In this document: positions 6,626 through 14,295 of the stretch, one piece after another
Numbering within the stretch: the first letter of the stretch is position 1
Layout: each line of letters starts with the position of its first letter
Assembly (NCBI GenBank): GCA_937892925.1
Contig: CALBHX010000033.1
Location: forward strand, 1-16,130
Direction: 5' to 3'
Length of the DNA: 16,130 bases
DNA from: an uncultured Lentisphaeraceae bacterium
GTDB taxonomy: Bacteria > Verrucomicrobiota > Kiritimatiellia > RFP12 > DVOR01
Made by a program: the position numbers and the translations under genes
Notes under the pieces: model-generated
The model's input: only the letters and a program-made list of their open reading frames with translations
What the model was told of the DNA's origin: nothing
Databases searched by the model: none

Positions 6626-7762
6626 TTACGCCTTCTCAAGAAGAAAGAGGAATTCTGTTACCTTTTGAGCTCGGGCGGAAAGATTCCGGCATCCACGGAA
6701 CGTATTATAGGGGATAACATCCGTTGTCAACTTACCAAACTTTATAAGCCGATCACAAAACTGCGAATAAGAAATAAAGCCCTCCGAGTTGTACGAAATC
6801 AGAAGGAACCTGGCGGGGCATTGCTGAATCACTCCAAATAAGGCCTCTTCCACCTCTCGCCGTTTATTATATCGTGAGCGGTTCCACCCAGCAGGAATCC
6901 CGCTTACCCGGCTGAGATCTCGAGGCTTTCCTCCTGAAACCAGCAAATTCAGCATAAAATAATTTGATCCATAAGGATGTTGATTATATGGCGGATCCAA
7001 ATACGCTAGGTCCACCTCGGGCATATGTTCAACCAGTGTATTCGTATCTTCCTGATAAATCGTTGCAGGGCATTCAAAGTTCGAAAGAAACGGCAGTTGA
7101 AGTTGAACTTCCCCTAAGATGCGTTGAAGTGCATTTCGCCCAGCTCCGCCATAACAGCCCAACCCATTTCGATCCTTATAAAACCCTTTAAATACACCCG
7201 ATGTATTGCTATGTATCGTGGCTTCAGCAAGCAAAGGTGCAAGAAACAAACATTGTATTTGTTCGGGGATATCCCCTACTACACGTCGCGCCGTGTCCAG
7301 AAAAATTGCATTCCGTCTCGTATAAAACACGCGATCCTGCGCTGTTATACAAGATTCATCCACAGGTGCATAAGCCTCTGTAATAGGGCCAGGTGCCCAC
7401 TCCTGTTCAATTCGATTTTGCAGCTGTACGTGCCAATCGGTCAATTCATCCCAGTTCACATGTGTTTTATTTGTTAAAAAGCACCGACTGATCACATAAG
7501 CATAGCTTTCCAAATCGTTCACCAAAAGTGATGACGCATATTGTTTGAAATAACGTGAAACGATGCCACTACCAGAAAACAAATCCGCCAAACGAAGCGT
7601 TGTACGCCCAATCCGTTGACGAACCTTTTCAATCGACCTACCCAAAAACGGCAGCAATGCCCGTTTGTTTCCAAGGTAGGTGATAATCTGACGTTTAAGA
7701 TAATCCTCAGACTCCATAAATGTAAACGAAGTCTGAGCATTATCCAATGGGCGCTCGTTCAT
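6626..7762 (-). CDS. D12-class N6-adenine DNA methyltransferase of a restriction-modification system
   Basis: A 378-aa S-adenosylmethionine-dependent DNA methyltransferase that appears intact. Motif order follows the D12 (Dam-like) class: YLGNKRALL at 29-37 (motif X at the N-terminus), the AdoMet-binding DLFSGSG at 60-66, and catalytic DPPYN at 256-260 followed by QHPYGSNYF. ISYNSEG at 322-328 resembles the motif after it. DPPY implies adenine N6 methylation. The start ATG 7762 lies 3 nt after the IMP cyclohydrolase stop and has no clear ribosome site, so translational coupling is likely; ATG 7717 (Met16) is an alternative. It precedes the broken EcoRI-like nuclease, so it probably protected the same site. 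M.EcoRI belongs to a different methylase class. It may now act as a solitary methylase. Confidence 0.9.
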   Translation of the reverse strand: MNERPLDNAQTSFTFMESEDYLKRQIITYLGNKRALLPFLGRSIEKVRQRIGRTTLRLADLFSGSGIVSRYFKQYASSLLVNDLESYAYVISRCFLTNKTHVNWDELTDWHVQLQNRIEQEWAPGPITEAYAPVDESCITAQDRVFYTRRNAIFLDTARRVVGDIPEQIQCLFLAPLLAEATIHSNTSGVFKGFYKDRNGLGCYGGAGRNALQRILGEVQLQLPFLSNFECPATIYQEDTNTLVEHMPEVDLAYLDPPYNQHPYGSNYFMLNLLVSGGKPRDLSRVSGIPAGWNRSRYNKRREVEEALFGVIQQCPARFLLISYNSEGFISYSQFCDRLIKFGKLTTDVIPYNTFRGCRNLSARAQKVTEFLFLLEKA

Positions 7763-7765
7763 GAT

Positions 7766-8443
7766 TTAATGCAGGTGATAAGTCCCAGCAACTGTTTCCG
7801 GTGAGGTCTTTGCGAAGAAAGAAGCAATTGCCGTATCATAATCTGCCGTATGAGCAAATGATTTTTTCATCAGGTAAAAGCGCGTCTCCAATCCCAGTGT
7901 CCCATCCTGTTCCCGTAATTCTGACGTCAACCGATCATAGTCCTGTGGATCTGTAACAGAAGCTACGCGCAAAAAGTTCTTTGCCGATGCCCGCACCATG
8001 CAGGGGCCTCCAATATCAATATTGGTACGCGCCTGCTCGGGTGTCACCCCAGGCAAAGCCACCGTGTGTTTGAACGGATAAAGGTTTACCACAACCATAT
8101 CCAACGGTACGGCACGAAGGCGTCGAATATCAGCCTGATGCGCTTCATTATACGTCTCAGAAAGTATGCCAAGATAAATCTTGAAGTCAAGGGTTTTAAC
8201 AAGTCCCCCTTGCATTTCTGGCTGCCCTGTATAATCAGAAACTGCCACCAATTGATTTTCCTGGCCAGGGTTAAGCATCGACTGAATGGCCTTATAGGTG
8301 CCGCCTGTTGAATAGAGCGTAACGCCCGGACAGGTTTCCAATAATGCAGGAATAAATGTGTCCAACCCTGTTTTATCAGAGACTGAAACCAACACATGGC
8401 GAATCGCAACTCGATTATCGATATCCTGAACAATGTTTAACAT
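7766..8443 (-). CDS. purH: Stand-alone IMP cyclohydrolase domain (PurH N-terminal, MGS-like)
   Basis: Corresponds to the N-terminal IMP cyclohydrolase half of PurH, which closes FAICAR to IMP in the last step of purine synthesis. The 225 aa end where the AICAR transformylase half (another 300 aa) should begin. Motifs: LVSVSDKTG at 18-26, STGGT at 45-49, VSDYTG at 68-73, VVNLYPF at 118-124, NIDIGGP at 141-147 and ASAKN at 152-156. The active-site loop, usually GRVKTLHPxxHxGIL, reads GLVKTLDFKIYLGIL at 80-94: Lys83 is kept, but the Arg, His-Pro and second His are replaced. ATG 8443 has AGAGGAG 6-7 nt upstream. It follows the KOR genes by 28 nt and ends 3 nt before the methylase. It could be a divergent enzyme or have a changed role. 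Confidence 0.85.
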   Translation of the reverse strand: MLNIVQDIDNRVAIRHVLVSVSDKTGLDTFIPALLETCPGVTLYSTGGTYKAIQSMLNPGQENQLVAVSDYTGQPEMQGGLVKTLDFKIYLGILSETYNEAHQADIRRLRAVPLDMVVVNLYPFKHTVALPGVTPEQARTNIDIGGPCMVRASAKNFLRVASVTDPQDYDRLTSELREQDGTLGLETRFYLMKKSFAHTADYDTAIASFFAKTSPETVAGTYHLH

Positions 8444-8471
8444 GAAAATCTCCTCTAGGGGGTGAAAACCA

Positions 8472-9899
8472 TTATGGAAGTTCGCCGGTTAGGCCATGAT
8501 GCCGACAATAATCAATTGAGGATTGAAGCACCTGTATATTCATTGGAATCAATTGGGGCTTCTTAGAAAATGAGCGTTTCAACGCCTCTCGAAGTAATTG
8601 TTCGGGCACACCAGTAGCACCTAATGCGATCAATGCACCCAAGATCGCCACATTGGCCGCCTTTGGCACACCCGCGGCAGCTGCAATGTCAATCGCCGGG
8701 ATTTTCACCACACGAACCGCCTCCGGCAATATCTCCGGTAATCGTACGGTCGCATCTACAATCGCCAAGCCGCCTTTACGTACGGTCGGCAAATGTTTTT
8801 CACAAGCCGCCTGATTCATTATTACTAACAACTCCGGACATTCCACGGCAGGCGCTCCGATCATGTGCGTAGAGGTAACAACTGTACAAGCCGCGTCACC
8901 ACCGCGTTGCTCCGGGCCATAACTTGGTAACCATGTGGTTTTCAGTCCCTGCGTACGAGCAGCATCTGCAACAACTAACCCGAGCGAAAGAATTCCCTGC
9001 CCGCCAAATCCTGTGAACTTGAAATGCCGCTCCCTCACCTCGTCTGCAGCTGGGCACGGCTCTTCCGAACCGTCATCCCCGAAAAAGTCTGCCAAGCGAA
9101 TCCACGGTTTCGGCTCTGAGCGCACCGTAGCGGTTTCGGAACGATCGCGCAAAACACCCAACGGATATTCCGGTTCCATTTGCTCAATGACAAACTTCGC
9201 CGCCTCTAATGGCGGTTTTCCAACAGAGGTAGGGCACGGCGATAAAATCTCAACAAACGCATAACCCTTCCGATCGCGTTGAATCTCAAGTGCTTTTCGA
9301 ATAGTTGCTTTTGCCTTCATAATACGTGCCGTGTCTGCCACAGAGACACGCGCCACATAAACCGGCAATGTCAACTGATTGATGAGTTCTGCCATATGTA
9401 GCGGCATTCCGTCTGTCTCTGGATTACGCCCGAGAGGAGAAGTCGTTGTCTTTTGCCCAATCAACGTTGTAGGAGCCATCTGCCCCCCTGTCATGCCATA
9501 AATAGAGTTGTTGACAAAAAACACCGCCATATGTTCGCCTCGAGCTGCGGCCTGCAACGTATGTCCAAGCCCGATCGCAGCCAAATCACCATCGCCTTGA
9601 TAGGAAATCGTAATTGCCTTATCGCGCAAACGGCTGATCGCCGTGGCCATCGAAGGTGCCTGACCATGTCCAGCACTTACACCGCCAACATCCCAATAAT
9701 AATACCCGAAAACTGCACACCCAATAGGATTGACGATTACCGTACGATCCTGCAGCCCCAACTCTGTATAGGCCTCAGAGAGCAGTTTATGAACGATACC
9801 ATGCCCACATCCAGCACAATAATGTGTTACTCGGCTACCGACATGCCCAGAGCGATCAAAACTCTGAAACATCCCTTTCGTTTCCAAGATCTCAGCCAT
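8472..9899 (-). CDS. korB: 2-oxoacid:ferredoxin oxidoreductase, fused beta and gamma subunits
   Basis: Oxidatively decarboxylates a 2-oxoacid (most likely 2-oxoglutarate) with CoA and ferredoxin. The 475 aa combine two subunits usually encoded separately. Residues about 1-245 are the TPP-binding beta subunit: CAGCGHG at 28-34, GDGD at 102-105 and FFVNNSIYGMTGGQ at 127-140. A linker rich in charged residues and Pro (about 246-290) leads to the gamma domain (about 291-475), opening with GFGGQGI at 297-303 and continuing with SYGPEQRGG, typical of KorG. ATG 9899 has a full AAAGGAGG site upstream and shares one base with the korA stop. Third gene of korD-korA-korBG. The precise substrate (oxoglutarate or branched oxoacid) is inferred from the KorABDG architecture. 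Confidence 0.93.
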   Translation of the reverse strand: MAEILETKGMFQSFDRSGHVGSRVTHYCAGCGHGIVHKLLSEAYTELGLQDRTVIVNPIGCAVFGYYYWDVGGVSAGHGQAPSMATAISRLRDKAITISYQGDGDLAAIGLGHTLQAAARGEHMAVFFVNNSIYGMTGGQMAPTTLIGQKTTTSPLGRNPETDGMPLHMAELINQLTLPVYVARVSVADTARIMKAKATIRKALEIQRDRKGYAFVEILSPCPTSVGKPPLEAAKFVIEQMEPEYPLGVLRDRSETATVRSEPKPWIRLADFFGDDGSEEPCPAADEVRERHFKFTGFGGQGILSLGLVVADAARTQGLKTTWLPSYGPEQRGGDAACTVVTSTHMIGAPAVECPELLVIMNQAACEKHLPTVRKGGLAIVDATVRLPEILPEAVRVVKIPAIDIAAAAGVPKAANVAILGALIALGATGVPEQLLREALKRSFSKKPQLIPMNIQVLQSSIDYCRHHGLTGELP

Positions 9900-10951
9900 T
9901 ACAGCGCCTCCTTTACCGTTTGGACAATGGCACCGATCGGAATCAGCATCCCGCCCATACGGTGAATCAGCCCAATTGGCTCAACAGGCAACGTTCCGGC
10001 CTTTGCCAAATGTAATATGACATCATCGCGAAATTGTCCCGCACTCATCTCAACTGTCCACAACCGTTTCCCTACTAACGATTTAAGCGTATCAATAGGA
10101 AACGGAGAAAGAGTAATCGGACGAAATAACCCGGCACGTATCCCCTGAGCACGTAGTTCATCCACTGCAGAACGCGCCATTCGTGCACTCGAACCGAACG
10201 CAAGCAAAACAGCATCAGCATCCTCACATCGATATTGCTCAGCCAATTGAAATATACGATCCATCCGCGCATACTTCGCTTGCAGGCGAAGGTTCATCGC
10301 TTCTTGTGCTGGTGCATCCAAATAGATAGATGTAAGCAGATTACGACGTGTTTCTGCTGTACCCTGCGTAGCCCACATACGTGTATCCACCGGTGGAGCC
10401 TCTCGTTTTGGCAATCGCAAAGGCTCCATCATCTGTCCAAGCTGACCATCCGCCAAGACCACGGCCGGTGTTCGGAACTCAAAAGCTTTCTCAAAGGCCA
10501 ACATGGTCAAATCGCACATCTCCTGGACATTCCCAGGAGCGAGCACAACACACCGATAGGAACCATGCCCTCCTCCATGCACCACCTGGCCATAGTCTGC
10601 TTGTTCCGGATAGACATTACCGAGTCCAGGCCCGGCACGCATCACATCCACAATCACCGTGGGAATGTCCGTTGCCGCCATATAAGAGATCGCTTCCTGC
10701 ATTAACGAGAAACCCGGCCCGGAAGTCGCTGTCAACGCTCGGCATCCAGCTGCCGCCGCACCATACAGCATATACGCCACCGCGTCTTCGCTTTCCCCTT
10801 GCACAAAAATACGACCAGTTGCAGGAAAATATTCTGCCGCCTTATGCGCCACCTCACTTGCCGGCGTAATGGGATATCCAAAGTATCCCTCCGCCCCAGC
10901 ATACAGAGCACCAATCACCACAGCCTCATTGCCTTTGACAAATTTCGTCAT
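9899..10951 (-). CDS. korA: 2-oxoacid:ferredoxin oxidoreductase alpha subunit
   Basis: Alpha subunit of the ferredoxin-dependent 2-oxoacid oxidoreductase, working with the KorD ferredoxin subunit and the KorB-G fusion. The 350 aa carry the pyrimidine-binding domain: KGNEAVVIGALYAG at 6-19, GYPITPASE at 25-33, QGESE at 51-55 and TATSGPGFSLM at 74-84; domain II with a conserved FRPITLSPFP lies near 285-295. I place the start at ATG 10951: it has an AGGAGG site upstream and overlaps the korD stop by 4 nt (ATGA). The frame is open up to 11038, but that extension lies inside korD and is unlike the family. The stop overlaps the ATG of the next gene (TAATG), so translation of the three genes is probably coupled. 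Confidence 0.94.
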   Translation of the reverse strand: MTKFVKGNEAVVIGALYAGAEGYFGYPITPASEVAHKAAEYFPATGRIFVQGESEDAVAYMLYGAAAAGCRALTATSGPGFSLMQEAISYMAATDIPTVIVDVMRAGPGLGNVYPEQADYGQVVHGGGHGSYRCVVLAPGNVQEMCDLTMLAFEKAFEFRTPAVVLADGQLGQMMEPLRLPKREAPPVDTRMWATQGTAETRRNLLTSIYLDAPAQEAMNLRLQAKYARMDRIFQLAEQYRCEDADAVLLAFGSSARMARSAVDELRAQGIRAGLFRPITLSPFPIDTLKSLVGKRLWTVEMSAGQFRDDVILHLAKAGTLPVEPIGLIHRMGGMLIPIGAIVQTVKEAL

Positions 10952-11193
10952 TTGGCCCCCCCCTCCTGGCCGGCACGCACAATCCTTAAAGCATAGGGCT
11001 CCGGACAATTGTAAAAACAAATACCACAACCAACACATCCACTGCCTTTATACTCCACAGCCTTTACACCATAACGGTTATATGTCTCGGAGATAACCAA
11101 ACATCCTCTGGGACACGCCACCACACAACGGCCACAACTTTTACAGCAATCACTCTCAATGGCAGGGTATGGCATCTTAAAATTCTGTTCCAC
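10948..11193 (-). CDS. korD: Ferredoxin-type delta subunit of 2-oxoacid oxidoreductase
   Basis: Small subunit carrying two [4Fe-4S] clusters that pass electrons from the KOR core to ferredoxin. Two complete CxxCxxCxxxCP motifs are seen, starting CKSCGRC and CVGCGIC and 36 residues apart, with an extra Cys ahead of the first. Length from GTG 11193 is 81 aa, right for KorD. I choose this GTG because AAGGAG ends 5 nt upstream; ATG 11175 (MPYPAIESD) has no good ribosome site, and an in-frame TTG at 11250 would add 19 residues, including two Cys, also without a site. First gene of the korDA-BG-purH operon, with a promoter about 165 nt upstream. The 3' end overlaps korA by 4 nt. Confidence 0.9.
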   Translation of the reverse strand: MEQNFKMPYPAIESDCCKSCGRCVVACPRGCLVISETYNRYGVKAVEYKGSGCVGCGICFYNCPEPYALRIVRAGQEGGAK

Positions 11194-11364
11194 GCGCACT
11201 CCTTTCGGTTCTGGCGTTCCATTGCCACAGTGACAATGAACCGTGGACAACGTTCGTCATTAGTCTAACAAAACCACTTCCTCATTCGCAACATTGAGGC
11301 CGTCCTCTTAAACTTCTCTACTCAGGGGTATCCTTGTACGTCTAGCACATTTAGCTTGTATCAG

Positions 11365-11393
11365 ATAATGGCGAATCCATCAGAAAGAGTCAA
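11365..11393 (-). promoter_or_regulatory. Sigma70-type promoter of the kor operon
   Basis: On the minus strand TTGACT (11393-11388, five of six to TTGACA) is followed after exactly 17 bases by CATTAT (11370-11365, four of six to TATAAT). Transcription would begin near 11358 and run into korD. Confidence 0.5.
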
Positions 11394-11557
11394 GAAACAA
11401 CGCTATTCAAAATCCATCACCATAGCCCAGAGATGCAACCGATGTTACGACATATGCGGCATATCCTCCAAGCAATGTTTTCGCGCACCGAACAGACATG
11501 AAACTCCTTTCACACATATATCAACCTGGATTTTCTAATGCGATCCAAACATGGTTA

Positions 11558-11566
11558 TGATAGAAT
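11558..11566 (+). promoter_or_regulatory. Probable extended -10 promoter of the purF-like gene
   Basis: TG-A-TAGAAT (11558-11566) is an extended -10 element with one mismatch to TATAAT; no good -35 is seen upstream. The start would be near 11573, about 37 nt before the ATG at 11610. Confidence 0.4.
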
Positions 11567-11609
11567 ACACGCGTTTTTGTTGTCATCACCCCAATCGAAG
11601 GAGCAGGTT

Positions 11610-13100
11610 ATGGGCGGCTTTTTCGGCGTCGTCGCAGAACAGGGATGTGTTTCGGATGTTTACTTTGGAACGGACTATCACTCGCACATGGGCACGGTGC
11701 GCGGCGGGTTAGCCTTTTTTGCCGGAAATACATTTCATCGCTCCATTCATAACATTCAAAATGCACAATTTCGTTCACGATTTGAGGGCGCAGCAAAAAG
11801 ATTTTCCGGCCTGAACCCAGTTTACGGAATAGGTGTGATCAGTGACCACGATGATCAGCCCATTCTGGTGCGTTCACATCTTGGTATGTATGCATTGGTA
11901 CTTGTTGGATTGATAACCAACCTTAACGAAATCGTTGAAGAATTGGTGTATGACCGTAAAACCCATTTCTGTGAATTGGGCAAAGAGGGAGAAATCAACG
12001 CCCTAGAAGTGTTGGCCATGTTGATCAACTCCCGTGGCAGTATCACAGAAGGGTTAACCTACGCACAAAGCCGAGTAGAAGGTTCTGCCTCGCTCTTGTT
12101 GCTTTCCGAGCAAGGAGTGCTCTATGCTGCACGCGACCGTTTTGGGCGAACTCCAATTGTACTTGGACAAAAAGAAAGTGGCGGTTACGCTGTAACGATG
12201 GAGACTTCTGCCTTTCCTAACCTCGGATATCAGCGAATCCGCGATTTGAGAGCAGGTGAAGTCGTAGCCATTCGTCCGGACGGCATTGAAACAGTTTTTG
12301 AAGGATTTGAATCCTCCGCAATTTGTTCCTTCCTCTATGTGTACTACGGTTATCCGGCAAGCACCTATGAAGGCGTTGGTGTCGAGCGGACGCGTTACCG
12401 AAGCGGTGCCTATTTAGCTCGACGTAATCCAGTAGAGGGTGATCATGTAGCTGGAATTCCGGATTCCGGTGTAGCTCATGCGCTCGGCTATGCGTTTGAA
12501 AGTGGCATTCGCTACGCTCGACCATTCGTGAAATATACCCCTACCTGGCCGCGTAGCTTTATGCCGCCAGATCAGAGCCTTCGGCAGAAAATTGCTAATA
12601 TGAAGTTACTTCCCGTGCCGGAGCTAATTGAAGGGAAGCGTTTGATTTTCTGCGATGATTCCATTGTTCGCGGTACGCAGCTGCGCAATCAAGTTTCGCG
12701 TTTGTATAAAGCCGGAGCGAAAGAAGTCCATGTCCGAATCGCCTGCCCACCCCTGCTGTACAAGTGTAAGTTCTTAACATTTTCACGCACAGAAAGCGTG
12801 ATGGACCTAATTACACGCCGAATTATTCAGGAGATGGATGGCCCCGCTGCAGACATCGAACGTTACCGAAATCCCGATGGTGAACCTTATCAACGTATGG
12901 TCGAAGAGATCCGCCGCCGCTTAGGAATGACGTCCTTGGCTTTTCAACGCGTGGAAGATGTGGAAAAAGCCATTGGCATCGGTAGCCGTATTTGCACCTA
13001 TTGCTGGACGGGGGAAGATATTTCTCTGAAGGGGCATGGCGGATGTAAAGGACAATGTGCCTGCTGTGGTGACGTCTGCGCCATGAAAGCGCGGAGTTGA
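11610..13100 (+). CDS. purF: PurF-like amidophosphoribosyltransferase lacking the glutaminase cysteine
   Basis: A 496-aa protein with both PurF domains. PurF makes phosphoribosylamine from PRPP and glutamine, the first step of purine synthesis. Its N-terminal Ntn glutaminase normally uses Cys next to the start Met (MCGIFG); here it reads MGGFFG, so that nucleophile is missing. From memory, Bacteroidetes have a PurF-like group beginning the same way. The PRPP motif LIFCDDSIVRGTQ is intact at 345-357. Cys239, Cys386, Cys462 and Cys465 align with the four [4Fe-4S] ligands of B. subtilis PurF. A tail after 470 adds Cys479, 483, 485, 486 and 490. ATG 11610 has AAGGAG 8 nt upstream; upstream in-frame codons to 11538 overlap the promoter. 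It leads a plus-strand run with lpxK (4-nt gap). It may be ammonia-dependent or use another donor. Confidence 0.87.
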   Translation: MGGFFGVVAEQGCVSDVYFGTDYHSHMGTVRGGLAFFAGNTFHRSIHNIQNAQFRSRFEGAAKRFSGLNPVYGIGVISDHDDQPILVRSHLGMYALVLVGLITNLNEIVEELVYDRKTHFCELGKEGEINALEVLAMLINSRGSITEGLTYAQSRVEGSASLLLLSEQGVLYAARDRFGRTPIVLGQKESGGYAVTMETSAFPNLGYQRIRDLRAGEVVAIRPDGIETVFEGFESSAICSFLYVYYGYPASTYEGVGVERTRYRSGAYLARRNPVEGDHVAGIPDSGVAHALGYAFESGIRYARPFVKYTPTWPRSFMPPDQSLRQKIANMKLLPVPELIEGKRLIFCDDSIVRGTQLRNQVSRLYKAGAKEVHVRIACPPLLYKCKFLTFSRTESVMDLITRRIIQEMDGPAADIERYRNPDGEPYQRMVEEIRRRLGMTSLAFQRVEDVEKAIGIGSRICTYCWTGEDISLKGHGGCKGQCACCGDVCAMKARS

Positions 13101-13104
13101 AATC

Positions 13105-14295
13105 GTGAGCAAAAACAGCGTTCGCCTCATTGAACAACTGGAAAGTTCTGTCATTCCCCTTATCCAACAGGAGGGGGCAGATCGTCAGGTAACAGAGTTT
13201 TGGCCACGTGTATTGTTAGGCGCGCTGAAATGTATTTCAAAAGTCTACGGTGTAGCGGTCTGGTTACGTTTACGTTTTTTTCAGTGGGGGGTATTAAGGC
13301 GATGGCCTCTAGGTGTGCAAGTAATAAGCGTTGGGAACATAACCGCCGGAGGAACAGGAAAAACGCCTGTTGTTGAAATTTTCGCACGTGAACTTATGCG
13401 GGAGGGTCGAAAGGCCGCCATTCTGTCGCGTGGGTATCGCCGAAAAGAAAAACCGTTTCTACAACGTTTGTTTTCAACAAGAAACGAACCGCCACTCGTA
13501 GTAAGCGATGGGCGACGCGTGTTGTTGGATTCCGAAATAGGCGGTGATGAGCCGTACATGTTGGCGAGTAATCTTCCAGGTGTTGTAGTATTGGTCGACC
13601 GCGATCGTGTAAAATCTGGACGGTATGCCATTCGGAAATTTGGATGCGACACGTTAATTTTGGACGATGGATTCCAGTATCAACGATTAAAGCATTCCCA
13701 CGATATTGTGTTAGTGGATAAAAACAATCCATTCGGCAACGGCAACTTACTACCACGCGGGGTATTGCGTGAGCATGTTCGAAATCTTCGCCGAGCAGAT
13801 TTCATTTTTATCACCAAGAGTGATGGTTGTTCTGCGATACTTCGAGAACAAATACAGCGTCTCAACCGGCATGCAGAAATTATTGAATGCCGCCATGCCC
13901 CCAAACGCTTGAAAAACGTCTACGGTAAGACCAACCGCGATTTGTCCTGGTTAGAAGGGAAACGCGTGCTTGCGCTCTCCGGCATTGCCGTTCCACAGAG
14001 TTTTGAGGCTTTTCTGCGAAACTACGGAGCTGAACTAGCTGAATGTGTGCGATACGCAGATCATCACCGTTACGCTACGCAGGAAGTGATTAATGTAGTC
14101 AATCACGCCGCTGATATTGGATGTGCTGCGGTTATCACCACAGAAAAGGATGCGGTTCGATTCCCCAGACTCTCCTCCGTAGCTGTCCCTGTTTTCTATC
14201 TACGAATTGAAATTGAAATTTTGCGAGGGGCTGACAACTTTCATGACGCTGTTCGGAGAATCTGCTTCAAATCTTCAACGGAGCAGTCTTCATGA
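13105..14295 (+). CDS. lpxK: Tetraacyldisaccharide 4'-kinase (LpxK)
   Basis: Inner-membrane-associated kinase that phosphorylates the 4' position of the lipid A disaccharide precursor; its presence indicates an outer membrane with lipid A. The 396 aa are longer than E. coli LpxK (328), part of the excess being an N-terminal extension of about 20-25 residues. Family motifs: P-loop GNITAGGTGKT at 77-87, SRGY at 108-111, LDDGFQ at 186-191, FGNGNLLPRGVLRE at 210-223 and ITTEKDAVRF near 345-355. A hydrophobic amphipathic stretch at about 33-62 fits the membrane-binding N-terminal helix. The start is GTG 13105, 4 nt after the purF-like stop, with GGAG about 9 nt upstream inside that gene's end. The 3' end overlaps murJ by 4 nt. 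Confidence 0.94.
   Translation: MSKNSVRLIEQLESSVIPLIQQEGADRQVTEFWPRVLLGALKCISKVYGVAVWLRLRFFQWGVLRRWPLGVQVISVGNITAGGTGKTPVVEIFARELMREGRKAAILSRGYRRKEKPFLQRLFSTRNEPPLVVSDGRRVLLDSEIGGDEPYMLASNLPGVVVLVDRDRVKSGRYAIRKFGCDTLILDDGFQYQRLKHSHDIVLVDKNNPFGNGNLLPRGVLREHVRNLRRADFIFITKSDGCSAILREQIQRLNRHAEIIECRHAPKRLKNVYGKTNRDLSWLEGKRVLALSGIAVPQSFEAFLRNYGAELAECVRYADHHRYATQEVINVVNHAADIGCAAVITTEKDAVRFPRLSSVAVPVFYLRIEIEILRGADNFHDAVRRICFKSSTEQSS

Larger units (their letters stand above)
11194..11609. other. Divergent control region between korD and the purF-like gene
   Basis: No convincing gene is seen. The region holds a promoter for the leftward kor operon and one for the rightward purF-like gene, some 170 bases apart. 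The kor leader is long (about 165 nt) and includes GAGG/CCTC, a 4-bp hairpin around 11298-11309. The sharing of a control region could couple the two transcription units. Confidence 0.55.

Noticed and set aside
10952..11038. Longer korA start at 11038
   Set aside because: The added residues overlap korD in another frame; ATG 10951 has a strong ribosome site and the normal stop-start overlap.
11265..11294. Nine-codon leader peptide (MLRMRKWFC) before korD
   Set aside because: No ribosome site, no repeated regulatory codons and no terminator pairing; a frame this short is expected by chance.
11356..11538. 60-aa plus-strand open frame between korD and the purF-like gene
   Set aside because: Weak start, no motif apart from scattered Cys, and it overlaps the kor promoter region.
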